From positions 1-41,562 of the forward strand of contig JAAZAT010000213.1 of NCBI GenBank assembly GCA_012514185.1: 41,562 nucleotides of DNA, written 5' to 3'. Position numbers and translations under genes: made by a program. The DNA comes from Spirochaetales bacterium (GTDB lineage Bacteria > Spirochaetota > Spirochaetia > Sphaerochaetales > Sphaerochaetaceae). The notes beneath the pieces were generated by a model. The model saw nothing but the letters and a program-made list of their open reading frames with translations. It had not been told where the DNA came from and searched no databases. Position 1 is the first letter of the stretch. Every line of letters begins with the position of its first letter. Positions 7,999 through 16,946 of this stretch are shown here, piece after piece.

Positions 7999-8025
7999 GG
8001 CGGGAGGAATAGGTGTGCTTCCGCC
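7999..8025 (+). promoter_or_regulatory. 5'-terminal mRNA hairpin before the binding-protein gene
   Basis: GGCGGGAG (7999-8006) pairs with CTTCCGCC (8018-8025) in an 8-bp stem with one G-U pair. If transcription starts near 7998, the message begins directly with this hairpin. The AAGGAG ribosome-binding site (8030-8035) follows unpaired. No T-run follows, so it is not a terminator. A stabilising 5' hairpin is the simplest reading. Confidence 0.45.
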
Positions 8026-8041
8026 TAAAAAGGAGAAGCTT

Positions 8042-9193
8042 ATGAAAAAACTGCTTGCATTGGTTCTTGTTGCGGCTCTCTTGCCGATTGGTTTGTTCGC
8101 CACCGGTTCAAAGGAAGCCCCCGCTGCCGCTGTGGCACCGGTTGTTGAGGAACTGAGTCACGATGAATTGGTTGCACGTGCGAAAGCGGAAGGAAAGGTT
8201 GTTGTGTACGCCACATCAAGCCGCATTGCAAAGGCTGCGGAAGGCTTTACCAAGCTCTACGGCATCCAGGTTGAAAGTTCCAATCTCAAGGATTTTGAAT
8301 TGATCGAGAAAGTTGCAAAGGAAGCCCAGGCGGGTGTCAGCGGGGCGGATTTTGTCCTAGCCCAAGACGCTGGACGACTCGTCGGTGAACTCATCGAGCC
8401 TGGATACCTGTACAACTATGTACCCCCGACACTCAAGGATGTCATCCCTGTTTCCATGCAAAATCCTCTGCAGGCTTTTGCCATCAACAAGGTTTTCATC
8501 TACAACGATGAAGGATTGGACAAGAGCCCGTACTATAACATCTGGCAGTTTGCCGATCCCAAGTACAAGAGCCTGCTGCAGTTCAAGAACCCGTTCCAGG
8601 AAGGTGTAAATGCAAACTTCTTGACCATGATAACCAATGACTATTGGTCCAAGAAAATTGCCGAGGCATATAAGTCCTACTATGGGAAGGATATTGTATT
8701 GACTACAGCAAATGCAGGCTTCGAATGGATCAAGGCCATCTATGAGAATGACTTGATTGTCGGCACCAGTGACACCACCATTGCCGAGAATGTCGGCATC
8801 AAGGGTCAGAATGCAAAGCGTGAGAATCCTCCTGTAGGCTTGTTTGTATTCTCCAAGGCCCGTTATGCAACAAGCAAGAACCTAGCACTCAAGCCCGCCA
8901 TGGATATGGAGCCGTTTGCTGGTTTCTATTACAGCCTCTACGCCCTGATGGCAAAGAGTGCAAAGAATCCTCATGCAGCCAAGTTGTTCATCGAATATCT
9001 GTTTACTGAGGAAGGATTCTCTCCCTGGGGATCGGACTGCGGAACATACAGCGCCAATCCCAACAACCCGATTCAGGAAGACATCGACTTCCCCTTCGAG
9101 GTATGGATGCCGCTTCTGGTTGAAGAAGAGGGTGCCTACTGCTTTGACAACCGTGCAGAAGTGGAAGAGTTCCTTAATCAGTATATCTACTAA
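8042..9193 (+). CDS. ABC importer substrate-binding protein (AfuA/FbpA-like)
   Basis: Periplasmic solute-binding protein of a type I ABC importer. ATG 8042 follows AAGGAG by 6 nt and gives 383 residues; the frame is open upstream to 8015, but the signal peptide begins at MKKLLALVLV. The signal is about 22 residues and ends FATGSKEAPAAA, without a lipobox cysteine, so the protein is probably not lipidated. The mature fold resembles binding proteins annotated for ferric iron (start VVVYATSSRIAKAAEGF). I see no convincing pair of iron-binding tyrosines. AfuA-type relatives bind hexose phosphates, and the phosphohexomutase in this operon favours a sugar phosphate, but the substrate is unproven. 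Confidence 0.85.
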   Translation: MKKLLALVLVAALLPIGLFATGSKEAPAAAVAPVVEELSHDELVARAKAEGKVVVYATSSRIAKAAEGFTKLYGIQVESSNLKDFELIEKVAKEAQAGVSGADFVLAQDAGRLVGELIEPGYLYNYVPPTLKDVIPVSMQNPLQAFAINKVFIYNDEGLDKSPYYNIWQFADPKYKSLLQFKNPFQEGVNANFLTMITNDYWSKKIAEAYKSYYGKDIVLTTANAGFEWIKAIYENDLIVGTSDTTIAENVGIKGQNAKRENPPVGLFVFSKARYATSKNLALKPAMDMEPFAGFYYSLYALMAKSAKNPHAAKLFIEYLFTEEGFSPWGSDCGTYSANPNNPIQEDIDFPFEVWMPLLVEEEGAYCFDNRAEVEEFLNQYIY

Positions 9194-9213
9194 TCGTACC
9201 GTCTGAATTACAT

Positions 9214-9241
9214 GGAGCCTGCAGTTTATCCTGCAGGCTTC
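9214..9241 (+). promoter_or_regulatory. Intercistronic hairpin between binding-protein and permease genes
   Basis: GGAGCCTGCAG (9214-9224) and CTGCAGGCTTC (9231-9241) pair over 11 bp with one G-U pair around a 6-nt loop. No T-run follows. Such hairpins typically protect the upstream cistron from 3' exonucleases and lower expression of the downstream permease genes. Confidence 0.6.
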
Positions 9242-9259
9242 ATGAAAAGGAACATGCAC

Positions 9260-11062
9260 ATGAGTGCCAAAAGCAAACTCAATCAAATGAAGGCTTTTAT
9301 CAAGAAGCCGCACAACATCATTCTGGTGGTGCTGTTGGTTGTACTCGGGTACCTGACCCTCGTACCGCTTCTTACCATCATTCTCGATACCGTTACGGTC
9401 CACTCAAGCGAAGCCCGGTTTGTGAAAAAGCCTGTCGGCTCGCTGACGCTCTACCACTGGACCAAGATGTTCGCAAGCGGGGTCACCAGCCAAAAGACCT
9501 TTTATGAACCCTTTGTGAATACCATGGTGGTTGCCTTCCTCTCCTGTGTGCTCGCCATCCTCATCGGTGGCTTTTTTGCTTGGACTGTGACCAGAACCAA
9601 CATCCGGGCCAAGGCATTCATCTCCACCGTCTTTGTATTTCCCTACATCATGCCGGCTTGGACTTTGGCCATGGCCTGGCTCAACTTTTTCCGCAATTCA
9701 CGGATCGGGGGAGCTCCCGGTCTTTTCACTGTATTTACCGGTATGGAGACCCCCAACTGGTTTGCCTACGGGCTTTTCCCCATTGTTATTGTCCAAGGTT
9801 TGCACTATGCACCCTTTGCCTACATCCTCATCGGGGGAATCTTGAGGAACATGGACGCCAATCTTGAGGAAGCTGCCATGTTGTTGCATGCAAACCGGAT
9901 ACAGATCATGATGAAGGTGACCCTGCCCATCGTACGACCTGCGTTGCTGTCCACCTTCCTCCTTGTTTTTTCTTCCACCATGAGCGCGTTCGCCGTCCCG
10001 GCCTTTTTAGGCAGCCCGGTGCGTTACCAGGTCTTGACGACCCAGATGTACCGCACGCTGAACGGGATGAATCCTGGCTATGGATATATCATGGCCTTGG
10101 TGATGATTGTAATCGGGGTAGGAATATTGATGCTGAATCAATGGATCACCGGTAGACGCAAGAGCTACACCACCATCACCGGTAAGAGTTCCAACATCAG
10201 CCTGTTCAATTTACGCAAGGCTCGTACTCCTCTTACCATCCTCTTGGTAACAATTCTGATGATGGTTGCCATTCTCCCCCTCGCATCCTTTGCCATCGAA
10301 TCTTTTATTATGGCCCCGGGAGACTACTCCTTCTCCAACTTCACCACTGAATTCTGGATTGGAAAAGGAAGGGCCGATATAGCAAACAGCGAGCCTGGCA
10401 TCCTCCGAAATCCTTCCATATGGCTTGGCCTGACCAACAGTCTCAAGCTGTCGATCATCATAAGCCTGATTGCTGGTACGGTTGGTATGCTCAGCGGGTA
10501 TGCAATAGCAAAGCGGAGAGGCTCAAGACTCTCCACATGGGTGAACAATCTCACCTTCTTCCCTTACCTCATGCCCTCAATGGCATTCGGTGCAATTTTC
10601 TTGTCGATGTTCGCCGTTCGAAGAGGCTTCATACCTGCATTGTACGGGTCCTTCTGGCTGCTGGTCATTGTAGGTGCTGTCAAGTATCTGCCGTTCGCTT
10701 CCCGCAGCGGAATCAATGCGATGCTGCAGCTCTCCGGCGAGATTGAAGAAGCAGGTACAATCATGGGAGTCGGTTGGTTGAAGCGAATGACAAGGATTAT
10801 TTTCCCAATCCAGAAGACCACTTTCATCAGCGGTTACCTTTTACCTTTCATAAGTTGCATGCGTGAACTTTCACTGTTCATCCTGCTCGTATCGCCGTCA
10901 ACCAGGATTCTTACCACTCTGCTGTTCCAGTACAACGAGAAAGGTTGGAACCAGTATGCCAACGCCATCAACTTGATGATCGTCGTCATCGTCGTAGGAT
11001 TCAACCTGTTGATCAATAAATTGACCGGGGCCTCGATCGACAAGGGAATCGGCAACAACTAA
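9260..11062 (+). CDS. ABC importer permease, two fused membrane domains
   Basis: Inner-membrane permease in which two binding-protein-dependent transport domains are fused in one chain, as in AfuB/FbpB/SfuB proteins. ATG 9260 (MSAKSKLNQ) is chosen because AAGGA at 9246-9250 lies 9 nt upstream; in-frame ATGs at 9242 and 9254 are too close to that site or to the hairpin. The product has 600 residues. Each half has several membrane segments and an EAA loop for docking the ATPase: EEAAMLLHANRIQIMMKV near residue 210 and EEAGTIMGVGWLKRMTRI near residue 500. The ATPase gene follows after 12 bp. Confidence 0.9.
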   Translation: MSAKSKLNQMKAFIKKPHNIILVVLLVVLGYLTLVPLLTIILDTVTVHSSEARFVKKPVGSLTLYHWTKMFASGVTSQKTFYEPFVNTMVVAFLSCVLAILIGGFFAWTVTRTNIRAKAFISTVFVFPYIMPAWTLAMAWLNFFRNSRIGGAPGLFTVFTGMETPNWFAYGLFPIVIVQGLHYAPFAYILIGGILRNMDANLEEAAMLLHANRIQIMMKVTLPIVRPALLSTFLLVFSSTMSAFAVPAFLGSPVRYQVLTTQMYRTLNGMNPGYGYIMALVMIVIGVGILMLNQWITGRRKSYTTITGKSSNISLFNLRKARTPLTILLVTILMMVAILPLASFAIESFIMAPGDYSFSNFTTEFWIGKGRADIANSEPGILRNPSIWLGLTNSLKLSIIISLIAGTVGMLSGYAIAKRRGSRLSTWVNNLTFFPYLMPSMAFGAIFLSMFAVRRGFIPALYGSFWLLVIVGAVKYLPFASRSGINAMLQLSGEIEEAGTIMGVGWLKRMTRIIFPIQKTTFISGYLLPFISCMRELSLFILLVSPSTRILTTLLFQYNEKGWNQYANAINLMIVVIVVGFNLLINKLTGASIDKGIGNN

Positions 11063-11074
11063 GAGGAGTTACTC

Positions 11075-12190
11075 ATGCCAAGAATTGAATTGCAACATAT
11101 AACCAAGAAGTTTGGAAAGTTCGTTGCCGTTGATGATTTGAATATGGTCATCGATGATCGCTCCTTTGTTACCCTGCTCGGTCCCTCCGGCTGCGGCAAG
11201 ACCACAACGCTCAGGATGATTGCGGGACTCGAAACGCCTACTGAAGGCGTCATCACCATCAATGACAAGATTGTGTTCTCCAGTGAGGACGGTATCGACG
11301 TCCCGCCGGACAAGCGTGATGTCGGTTTTTTGTTCCAGAACTATGCCCTTTGGCCCCACATGACAGTATATAAGAATATCGCTTTTGGATTGGAGAATCT
11401 GAAATGGTCCAAGGATGCAATCAAGACAAGGGTTGAAGAGCTGCTTGCCATGCTCAAGATCAGCGAGTTTGCCGCACGGTATCCCTCAGAACTCAGCGGT
11501 GGCCAGCAACAGCGCGTTGCCATTGCAAGAACGTTGGCAACAGGACCGAAGGTGTTATTCATGGACGAGCCACTGTCAAATCTTGATGCCAAGCTTCGCA
11601 TGGAGATGCGCTCCGAACTCAAGCGTCTGCATCGAGAAACCGATTCAACTTTCGTCTATGTCACCCATGATCAATTGGAGGCCATGACGCTCTCGAGCAT
11701 GGTCTGCCTGATGAAGAACGGTTATATGCAACAGTATGCACCGCCTTTGGAAGTGTATCGTAAACCGGCAAACACCTTCACAGCAGACTTTGTAGGTTCG
11801 CCGAACATCAATTTGGTTGAGGGCATGGTGCTTCAGGGCAAACCTTTGATACTTAAGATTACCAATCAGGTACATCTCTCCTTTCATCCCAAAACGGACA
11901 TTGCAGTAGAACAGGGACAGGCCATAGTACTGGGCCTCAGGCCTGAACATATCGCAGTTTTGGAGCAAGAATCTGATGTAGAAGCAGAAATCCTGAGTTC
12001 ACTCCCTTCGGGAATGGAGACCATCATCGCACTTTCAATGGATTCAATCCGTCTCCATTCAGTGGTATTCGGTGATATCGACTTCGAGGTCGGCAAGCGT
12101 GTCGGGCTCTCGTTCGGTGATGGCATATTCAATCTCTTTGACAAGGCAAGCGGCCGAAACCTTGGGCAGGGAACCCTTAGCCGAGTATGA
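11075..12190 (+). CDS. ABC importer ATPase
   Basis: Cytoplasmic ATPase that powers the importer encoded just upstream. The 371-residue protein has Walker A GPSGCGKTT (about 35-43), a Q-loop (FLFQNYALWPHM), the signature LSGGQQQRVAIARTLA, Walker B VLFMDEPLSNLD and a switch histidine (YVTHDQLEA). Residues from about 240 on form a TOBE-type regulatory domain, typical of the PotA/FbpC/MalK group. GAGGAG precedes the ATG. Its TGA overlaps the ATG of the phosphohexomutase by 4 bp (ATGA), so the two are translationally coupled. Confidence 0.95.
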   Translation: MPRIELQHITKKFGKFVAVDDLNMVIDDRSFVTLLGPSGCGKTTTLRMIAGLETPTEGVITINDKIVFSSEDGIDVPPDKRDVGFLFQNYALWPHMTVYKNIAFGLENLKWSKDAIKTRVEELLAMLKISEFAARYPSELSGGQQQRVAIARTLATGPKVLFMDEPLSNLDAKLRMEMRSELKRLHRETDSTFVYVTHDQLEAMTLSSMVCLMKNGYMQQYAPPLEVYRKPANTFTADFVGSPNINLVEGMVLQGKPLILKITNQVHLSFHPKTDIAVEQGQAIVLGLRPEHIAVLEQESDVEAEILSSLPSGMETIIALSMDSIRLHSVVFGDIDFEVGKRVGLSFGDGIFNLFDKASGRNLGQGTLSRV

Positions 12191-13665
12191 GCGAGCCAGT
12201 GACGTTGTTTCGTGCCCACGATATCCGCTCCAAGCGGGAAGCCTTCGCCGGTGCTAACGGTCTTCGTCTTTGCAAGGCGTTGGCACACTACTTCCTCCAT
12301 ACCCTCAAGGTGGGCAAGGTTGTTCTTGCTCGTGATGCAAGACTGGGAGGGGCTGAACTCCAGCAACAGCTTCTTGCAGTTTTCTGCAACGCCGGACTTG
12401 ATGTACTGCTGGAGCCAAATCCTATCGGCACATGCCAGTTTTATTACGCATGTCTTTCCCATATCGATGCTGCAGCAGTAATGGTGACAGCCAGCCATAA
12501 TCCAGCTTCGTATTTGGGAATGAAGCTGGTCGGACCGAATTTGTATGGCATAAGCATGGGCCATGGGCTTGAACGCATCCAGCAACTTTATGATTTGCAA
12601 GAACCTGTCGATGATTATGGGAGGAGAGGGAGTGTTCAGGTTCTTGATACGCTCTCTTCCTTCATTTCTTATTCAACAAGGCTGGCTGATGTCCAGGCTG
12701 AGGATGTCAGCGGCCTGACTATCGGTTGTGATTTTCAACATGGAAGCGCCGGCACTGCTATGCTTAGGGCATTGGGCGGGCTGGGTGTGCATTGCACCGC
12801 ACTTCATCTGATACCCAACGGAAATTTTCCGCAAGGCGATCCAAATCCAGGCATCGAGACAAGCATGCAGGAGGCGAGAGATTTTCTTGCCTCACATCCA
12901 ATGGACCTGTTCTTCGCGTATGACGGCGATGGCGATCGGATGGATCTCTTGTATAAGGGACGTCAGCTCTCACCCTCTTTGGTGATGCTCGGTATTGCAG
13001 ATGAAATAGTAAAGCTGAACCAGAACTACAGCGAACCTGTCTTTCTCTTCGATGTGAAAGTCTCTCCACCGCTGATTGCTGAAATGATGAGCAGAGGGAA
13101 AAAGATTGGTGTAGTTCAACCGGGCCATTCAGCGATCAAACAATTGATGAACAGTGCCCGTTCTGCTTTTTATTTGTGTGCGGTCGAGGAGTCGGCACAT
13201 TACTATTACCAGCTCAAGACTCAGGACGACAAGCGGGTTGCATCGGAAAACACGCTTTTCTACACCCTGTTGATTCTCAAGGCATACAAGCGCAATCCAT
13301 CGCTCTTTGAAAAAGCTCGAAACCTTCAGGACAGTTTTTTCCGGGAACGTGAATGGTCTGTTTCCATCAAGGATGAAGGAAGCCGTTCCCTTTTTCTCCA
13401 ACAGGTTGAAGCGTATTTGCGAAGCATGGGGGCACAGTCGGTGATTCATGACAGTCAGGGACACAGCTTGGGTGCAACACTCTATCGCCATGGCCTGGAT
13501 GGGGGAACAGTCCTGTCTGGCACTTGGTTTCAGGTATTTCAAAGGCTGAGCCAAAGTGAAGACAACCTGCTTCGGTTCGAGGTTCTCGCTTCGGATCAAA
13601 AACTAGGTAGCTCGATAGCTGAAGCCATCAGGACTTTGCACCCTCAGTCTCATCAAACCAGGTGA
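12187..13665 (+). CDS. Phosphohexomutase (phosphomannomutase/phosphoglucomutase family)
   Basis: Alpha-D-phosphohexomutase that interconverts hexose 1- and 6-phosphates through a phosphoserine. The 492-residue product starts with the family pattern LFRAHDIRSK and has the active-site loop VTASHNPASYLGMK (Ser103), the Mg2+ loop DGDGDR (246-251) and the sugar-binding loop VEESAHYYY, which takes the place of the usual GExSGH. A C-terminal phosphate-binding domain follows. Sequence does not decide between mannose and glucose phosphate. Start overlap with the ATPase gene suggests a link to the importer. The 3' end overlaps zwf by 38 bp, tail to tail. Confidence 0.9.
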   Translation: MSEPVTLFRAHDIRSKREAFAGANGLRLCKALAHYFLHTLKVGKVVLARDARLGGAELQQQLLAVFCNAGLDVLLEPNPIGTCQFYYACLSHIDAAAVMVTASHNPASYLGMKLVGPNLYGISMGHGLERIQQLYDLQEPVDDYGRRGSVQVLDTLSSFISYSTRLADVQAEDVSGLTIGCDFQHGSAGTAMLRALGGLGVHCTALHLIPNGNFPQGDPNPGIETSMQEARDFLASHPMDLFFAYDGDGDRMDLLYKGRQLSPSLVMLGIADEIVKLNQNYSEPVFLFDVKVSPPLIAEMMSRGKKIGVVQPGHSAIKQLMNSARSAFYLCAVEESAHYYYQLKTQDDKRVASENTLFYTLLILKAYKRNPSLFEKARNLQDSFFREREWSVSIKDEGSRSLFLQQVEAYLRSMGAQSVIHDSQGHSLGATLYRHGLDGGTVLSGTWFQVFQRLSQSEDNLLRFEVLASDQKLGSSIAEAIRTLHPQSHQTR

Positions 13666-15001
13666 AATTGTTGTCCTTTGCCAGTTTGCTTGCAAAACGG
13701 GGCAGGGTCCTGATCGGATAGACTTCACCTACCAGATCGCTTTCGAGCATCGGCTTCACAATCCTCCATGCTTCAGTTATCTCCTTCATGGTGGGAAAGA
13801 GGCTCTTATCGCCTATCAGGATCTTTTGGACTATCTGCTCATATGCCTCGGGCGTGTTCGCACCGAAGGTCTCGCTTTGGTTGAAACGGAACCGGACCGG
13901 TTTTGATTTCCAGCTGGTATTCGGCATTTTCAGGTTCATGCTGATATCAATCGTGAGCTCCGGGTGAATGGTGATGATCACAGCGTTCTCGGCAATGGTC
14001 TGATCGTGCATCACCTGCTTGGTTGTATTCTTGAACTTGATATAAATCAGTGATTTGGCTTCCTTCTGCATCTTGCCTGTCCGCACATAGATGGGAATGT
14101 CGGCAAAGTAATAGGTGTTTACAAACAGCTTCAGGGCAGCATACGTCGGGGTTTGCACAATGTGGCCGCTGTTGACTCCCAGCGACTCATACCTGCCCAT
14201 GTGGAATTCCTGGATGGGGGAGATGGAGCGCAGCACCTTCTCCTTTTCTATGGCGATATCCTCAGGTGAAAGCGAAGCCGGCTCGCTCATCGTCAAGTAC
14301 GTGATGATCTGCATGATATGGTTCTGGATGGTATCGCGCACCACCCCGATTTTCTCGTAGAAACCCAACCGCTGGTCTACCCCGTGGGTTTCATCAAAAA
14401 TAATCTGGATCGATTCGATGGTCCTGTTGTCCCAAATCCTGCGGATGATGTCGTTGTGGAACCGCATGAGCAACAGGTTTTGCATGAACTCCTTGCCAAG
14501 GTAGTGGTCGACACGGAAAATTTCCTCGTCGGTGAACGCTTTCTCTAGAATCTCATTATATCGCAGGGCACTCTCCAAATCGAAACCGAACGGCTTTTCC
14601 ACTACGATTTTCTTGGTGAGCGTGCACAGGCAATCCAGCGATGCATCAATCTCCTTGATTTGGTGGATGGCATCCTCGTACAGCGAGGGCTGCAGCGCCA
14701 GATAGTAGATGAACTCTACTTCTTCACTTCCCTCGATCATGCTTCTCAGTTTCTTGGTGAGAATGGAAACGGCCCCCTCTTCGGCCATGTCATAGTACAA
14801 GTAATCCAGATTGTCGGTGAAGGAGGCGGGGGCTGAAGCATCAACCGAATGCAAGAGGAACTCCTCCCTGCTGCTGTACCGCCGTCCAAGGGCGAGAACT
14901 GAAAAGGAGTACTGCTTTTCCATAAGATTCTGATAGGCAGGATACAATTTCTTCAATGCAAGGTCGCCGGTACCGCCGTATTGGATGATGATTCGTTTCA
15001 T
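13628..15001 (-). CDS. zwf: Glucose-6-phosphate 1-dehydrogenase
   Basis: Oxidises glucose 6-phosphate to 6-phosphogluconolactone with NAD(P)+, the entry step of the oxidative pentose phosphate pathway. The 457-residue product has an N-terminal dinucleotide-binding variant YGGTGDLALKKLYPA (the usual form is GxSGDL), a VEKPFGFDLESA segment and the active-site motif RVDHYLGKEFMQN. It starts 7 bp after the pgl stop, with AAGAAGG before the ATG, so pgl and zwf are co-transcribed and encode consecutive steps. The Ser-to-Thr change in the nucleotide motif is mild. Confidence 0.95.
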   Translation of the reverse strand: MKRIIIQYGGTGDLALKKLYPAYQNLMEKQYSFSVLALGRRYSSREEFLLHSVDASAPASFTDNLDYLYYDMAEEGAVSILTKKLRSMIEGSEEVEFIYYLALQPSLYEDAIHQIKEIDASLDCLCTLTKKIVVEKPFGFDLESALRYNEILEKAFTDEEIFRVDHYLGKEFMQNLLLMRFHNDIIRRIWDNRTIESIQIIFDETHGVDQRLGFYEKIGVVRDTIQNHIMQIITYLTMSEPASLSPEDIAIEKEKVLRSISPIQEFHMGRYESLGVNSGHIVQTPTYAALKLFVNTYYFADIPIYVRTGKMQKEAKSLIYIKFKNTTKQVMHDQTIAENAVIITIHPELTIDISMNLKMPNTSWKSKPVRFRFNQSETFGANTPEAYEQIVQKILIGDKSLFPTMKEITEAWRIVKPMLESDLVGEVYPIRTLPRFASKLAKDNNFTWFDETEGAKS

Positions 15002-15008
15002 AGCCTTC

Positions 15009-15641
15009 TTACTCCTTCAGGTCTGTAATGATCCACGTCGAGAACTGATTGTCCACAAAGTACGCACAAGGGAGGGTCTCTGCATGTTCTTTTCCACTCA
15101 TCAACCGCTCCAAGGCGTCCCGTTTCCCCTCTCCGAGGAACAGCAGGAACACAGTTGCATTGCGGGCCAGCTTCGAGAATCCGTAATAGGTGAGGGTAGC
15201 CCTCCGCTTTGGAGGCTTGGGACTCTGCTCAACGACTGCAACTTGTACACCATCCTGTTCCGGCCGTCTGCCTGGGAACAACGACGCGATATGACCATCC
15301 TCTCCTACACCCAAGTATACCCTATCAAAGGGGGAAGTCGAGAGCTCTCGCTGCGCCTCTGGTATGGATAGCTGAGTCAAGGAGAAAGCACGCTCAAGTC
15401 CCGCCTCAAGAAGGGTATCCAGATTCTTCTCTCCCTCAAGGCGTTCGTCTACCAAATAGAGGTGGACACGGCCTAAAATGGATGGCTGCACAGCGAGGAA
15501 TCCCCTGACGATGAATCGGGCACTCCTGCCTCCGCTCAGGGCAATATGCAGCATGCCTTCTTTTTGTTTTGCGAGCATGATCAAGTCCTGAGCTACGAAG
15601 TGTTCAAGGTCTTGCATGTGGTCCAGTTGTTTTATTCTCAT
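15009..15641 (-). CDS. pgl: 6-phosphogluconolactonase
   Basis: Hydrolyses 6-phosphogluconolactone to 6-phosphogluconate, the step after Zwf. The 210-residue protein has the SugarP-isomerase/lactonase motifs ALSGGRSARFI (about 34-44), VHLYLVDERL (about 59-68) and YLGVGEDGHIASLFPG (about 108-123). It is slightly shorter than usual (about 230-240). It lies 48 bp after the activase-partner gene on the same strand and directly before zwf. I see no clear promoter in that gap, so it may be read through from upstream or from a weak promoter. Confidence 0.93.
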   Translation of the reverse strand: MRIKQLDHMQDLEHFVAQDLIMLAKQKEGMLHIALSGGRSARFIVRGFLAVQPSILGRVHLYLVDERLEGEKNLDTLLEAGLERAFSLTQLSIPEAQRELSTSPFDRVYLGVGEDGHIASLFPGRRPEQDGVQVAVVEQSPKPPKRRATLTYYGFSKLARNATVFLLFLGEGKRDALERLMSGKEHAETLPCAYFVDNQFSTWIITDLKE

Positions 15642-15689
15642 GACTCTAATGTAATCAAAGAAATGGAAGTAGAATAGTAGGAGATGTCC

Positions 15690-16946
15690 CTATTTCTTGT
15701 TTTTCTTCGATTCGAGATTCTCTCTTGCTATGGAAAGCATCAATTTAATACGGTTTTCCTGGTTTACGTGCGTTGCAGAAGGATCGTAATCGATGGGTAC
15801 GATGTTTGCTTCCGGGGCCCGTTCGGTAACCGCCCTGATCATGCCTTTCGCACAAATATGATTGGGCAGGCAGCCGAATGGCTGGGTGCAGACGATATTT
15901 GTAAAGCCTGCGTGTACCAAATCGAGCATTTCAGCAGTAAGCAGCCAGCCTTCACCCATTTTCACCCCGAAGTCAATCAACCCGTCATTGAGCTTTTTCA
16001 TCTCGGTATACGGGATGGGAACCGTGAATTTCCCGCTTTTTGCCATCGCTTCGCGAGCCATTCTTTCCACTTTGAACAGTTGTTTGAGGACCAACTGGGT
16101 GACCACGCTGCTGATCGTGCGTCCGCCATAGTAGGCCTTGTCCGTGATGGCATTGTCGGCACCGTAATAGAGGAAACCCATCATGGAAGGAACCATGACT
16201 TCACAACCCTGCTGTTCCAGGTACGCCTGCAGGTTGTTATTGCCCAGCGGAGAGTATTTCATGTAGATTTCACCGACGATGCCGACTTTGATTTTCTCTT
16301 CTTTCCTTACCTCGATTGCTGCAAACTGCCTGCATATCTCATTGAGGTTTCGTTTCATCGCATATCCGATGTAACCCCTGTTGTTGGCGAACCGATCACT
16401 CAGATATCGTGTCCAGGTGGCGACCAGCTCATCGGCTTCACCCTTTTTCACTTCATACGGCCTCACTTGGTTCGACAAGGCCATAAGCAGGTCTCCGTAG
16501 ATGAAGGCACTGTATGCCTGCAGCAGCATGAAGAAGGTCAGCTTGAATCCGGGATTTTTCTCCATTCCCTTGAGATTGAGACTGATGACGGGAATATGCT
16601 GGAGATGGCACTTCTCAAGGGCTTTTCGCAGCAAAAACAGATAATTGCTGGCCCTGCAGCCTCCTCCTGTCTGGGTGATGACCAGAGCAACCTTGTTGGT
16701 GTCGAAATTCCCATGCTTCAACGCATCGATGAGTTGACCGATGACAAGCTGGGCGGGATAACAGATGTCATTGTGAACATACCTGAGCCCTTCGCGGATG
16801 ACATTGGGACCCTGGTTCTCCAGCAGCACAACGTTGTAGCCATGATTGGCAAACACCTCTTTGGCGATATTGAAGTGAACAGGCGACATATTGGGAATGA
16901 GAATGGTATGGTCCTTCCTCATCGCTTTCGTGAATACGGTACTCAT
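15690..16946 (-). CDS. Acyl-CoA dehydratase activase-related protein (COG3581-like)
   Basis: A 418-residue protein related to the 2-hydroxyacyl-CoA dehydratase/activase-associated family. It shows cysteine-containing segments typical of that group: VHNDICYPAQLVIGQLIDAL, ITQTGGGCRASNY, VCTQPFGCLPNHICAKG. It has no ATPase motif. Its ATG overlaps the stop of the large activase gene by 4 bp, so the two are translationally coupled and probably form one complex; in some bacteria equivalent regions are fused into one very long protein. No hydroxyacyl-CoA dehydratase subunits in the strict sense lie nearby. The substrate is unknown. It ends in a lysine-rich tail. Confidence 0.8.
   Translation of the reverse strand: MSTVFTKAMRKDHTILIPNMSPVHFNIAKEVFANHGYNVVLLENQGPNVIREGLRYVHNDICYPAQLVIGQLIDALKHGNFDTNKVALVITQTGGGCRASNYLFLLRKALEKCHLQHIPVISLNLKGMEKNPGFKLTFFMLLQAYSAFIYGDLLMALSNQVRPYEVKKGEADELVATWTRYLSDRFANNRGYIGYAMKRNLNEICRQFAAIEVRKEEKIKVGIVGEIYMKYSPLGNNNLQAYLEQQGCEVMVPSMMGFLYYGADNAITDKAYYGGRTISSVVTQLVLKQLFKVERMAREAMAKSGKFTVPIPYTEMKKLNDGLIDFGVKMGEGWLLTAEMLDLVHAGFTNIVCTQPFGCLPNHICAKGMIRAVTERAPEANIVPIDYDPSATHVNQENRIKLMLSIARENLESKKNKK

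Noticed and set aside
9214-9241. Hairpin read as a transcription terminator
   Set aside because: No T-run follows, and the permease and ATPase genes continue directly downstream. It is better read as an mRNA-stabilising intercistronic hairpin.
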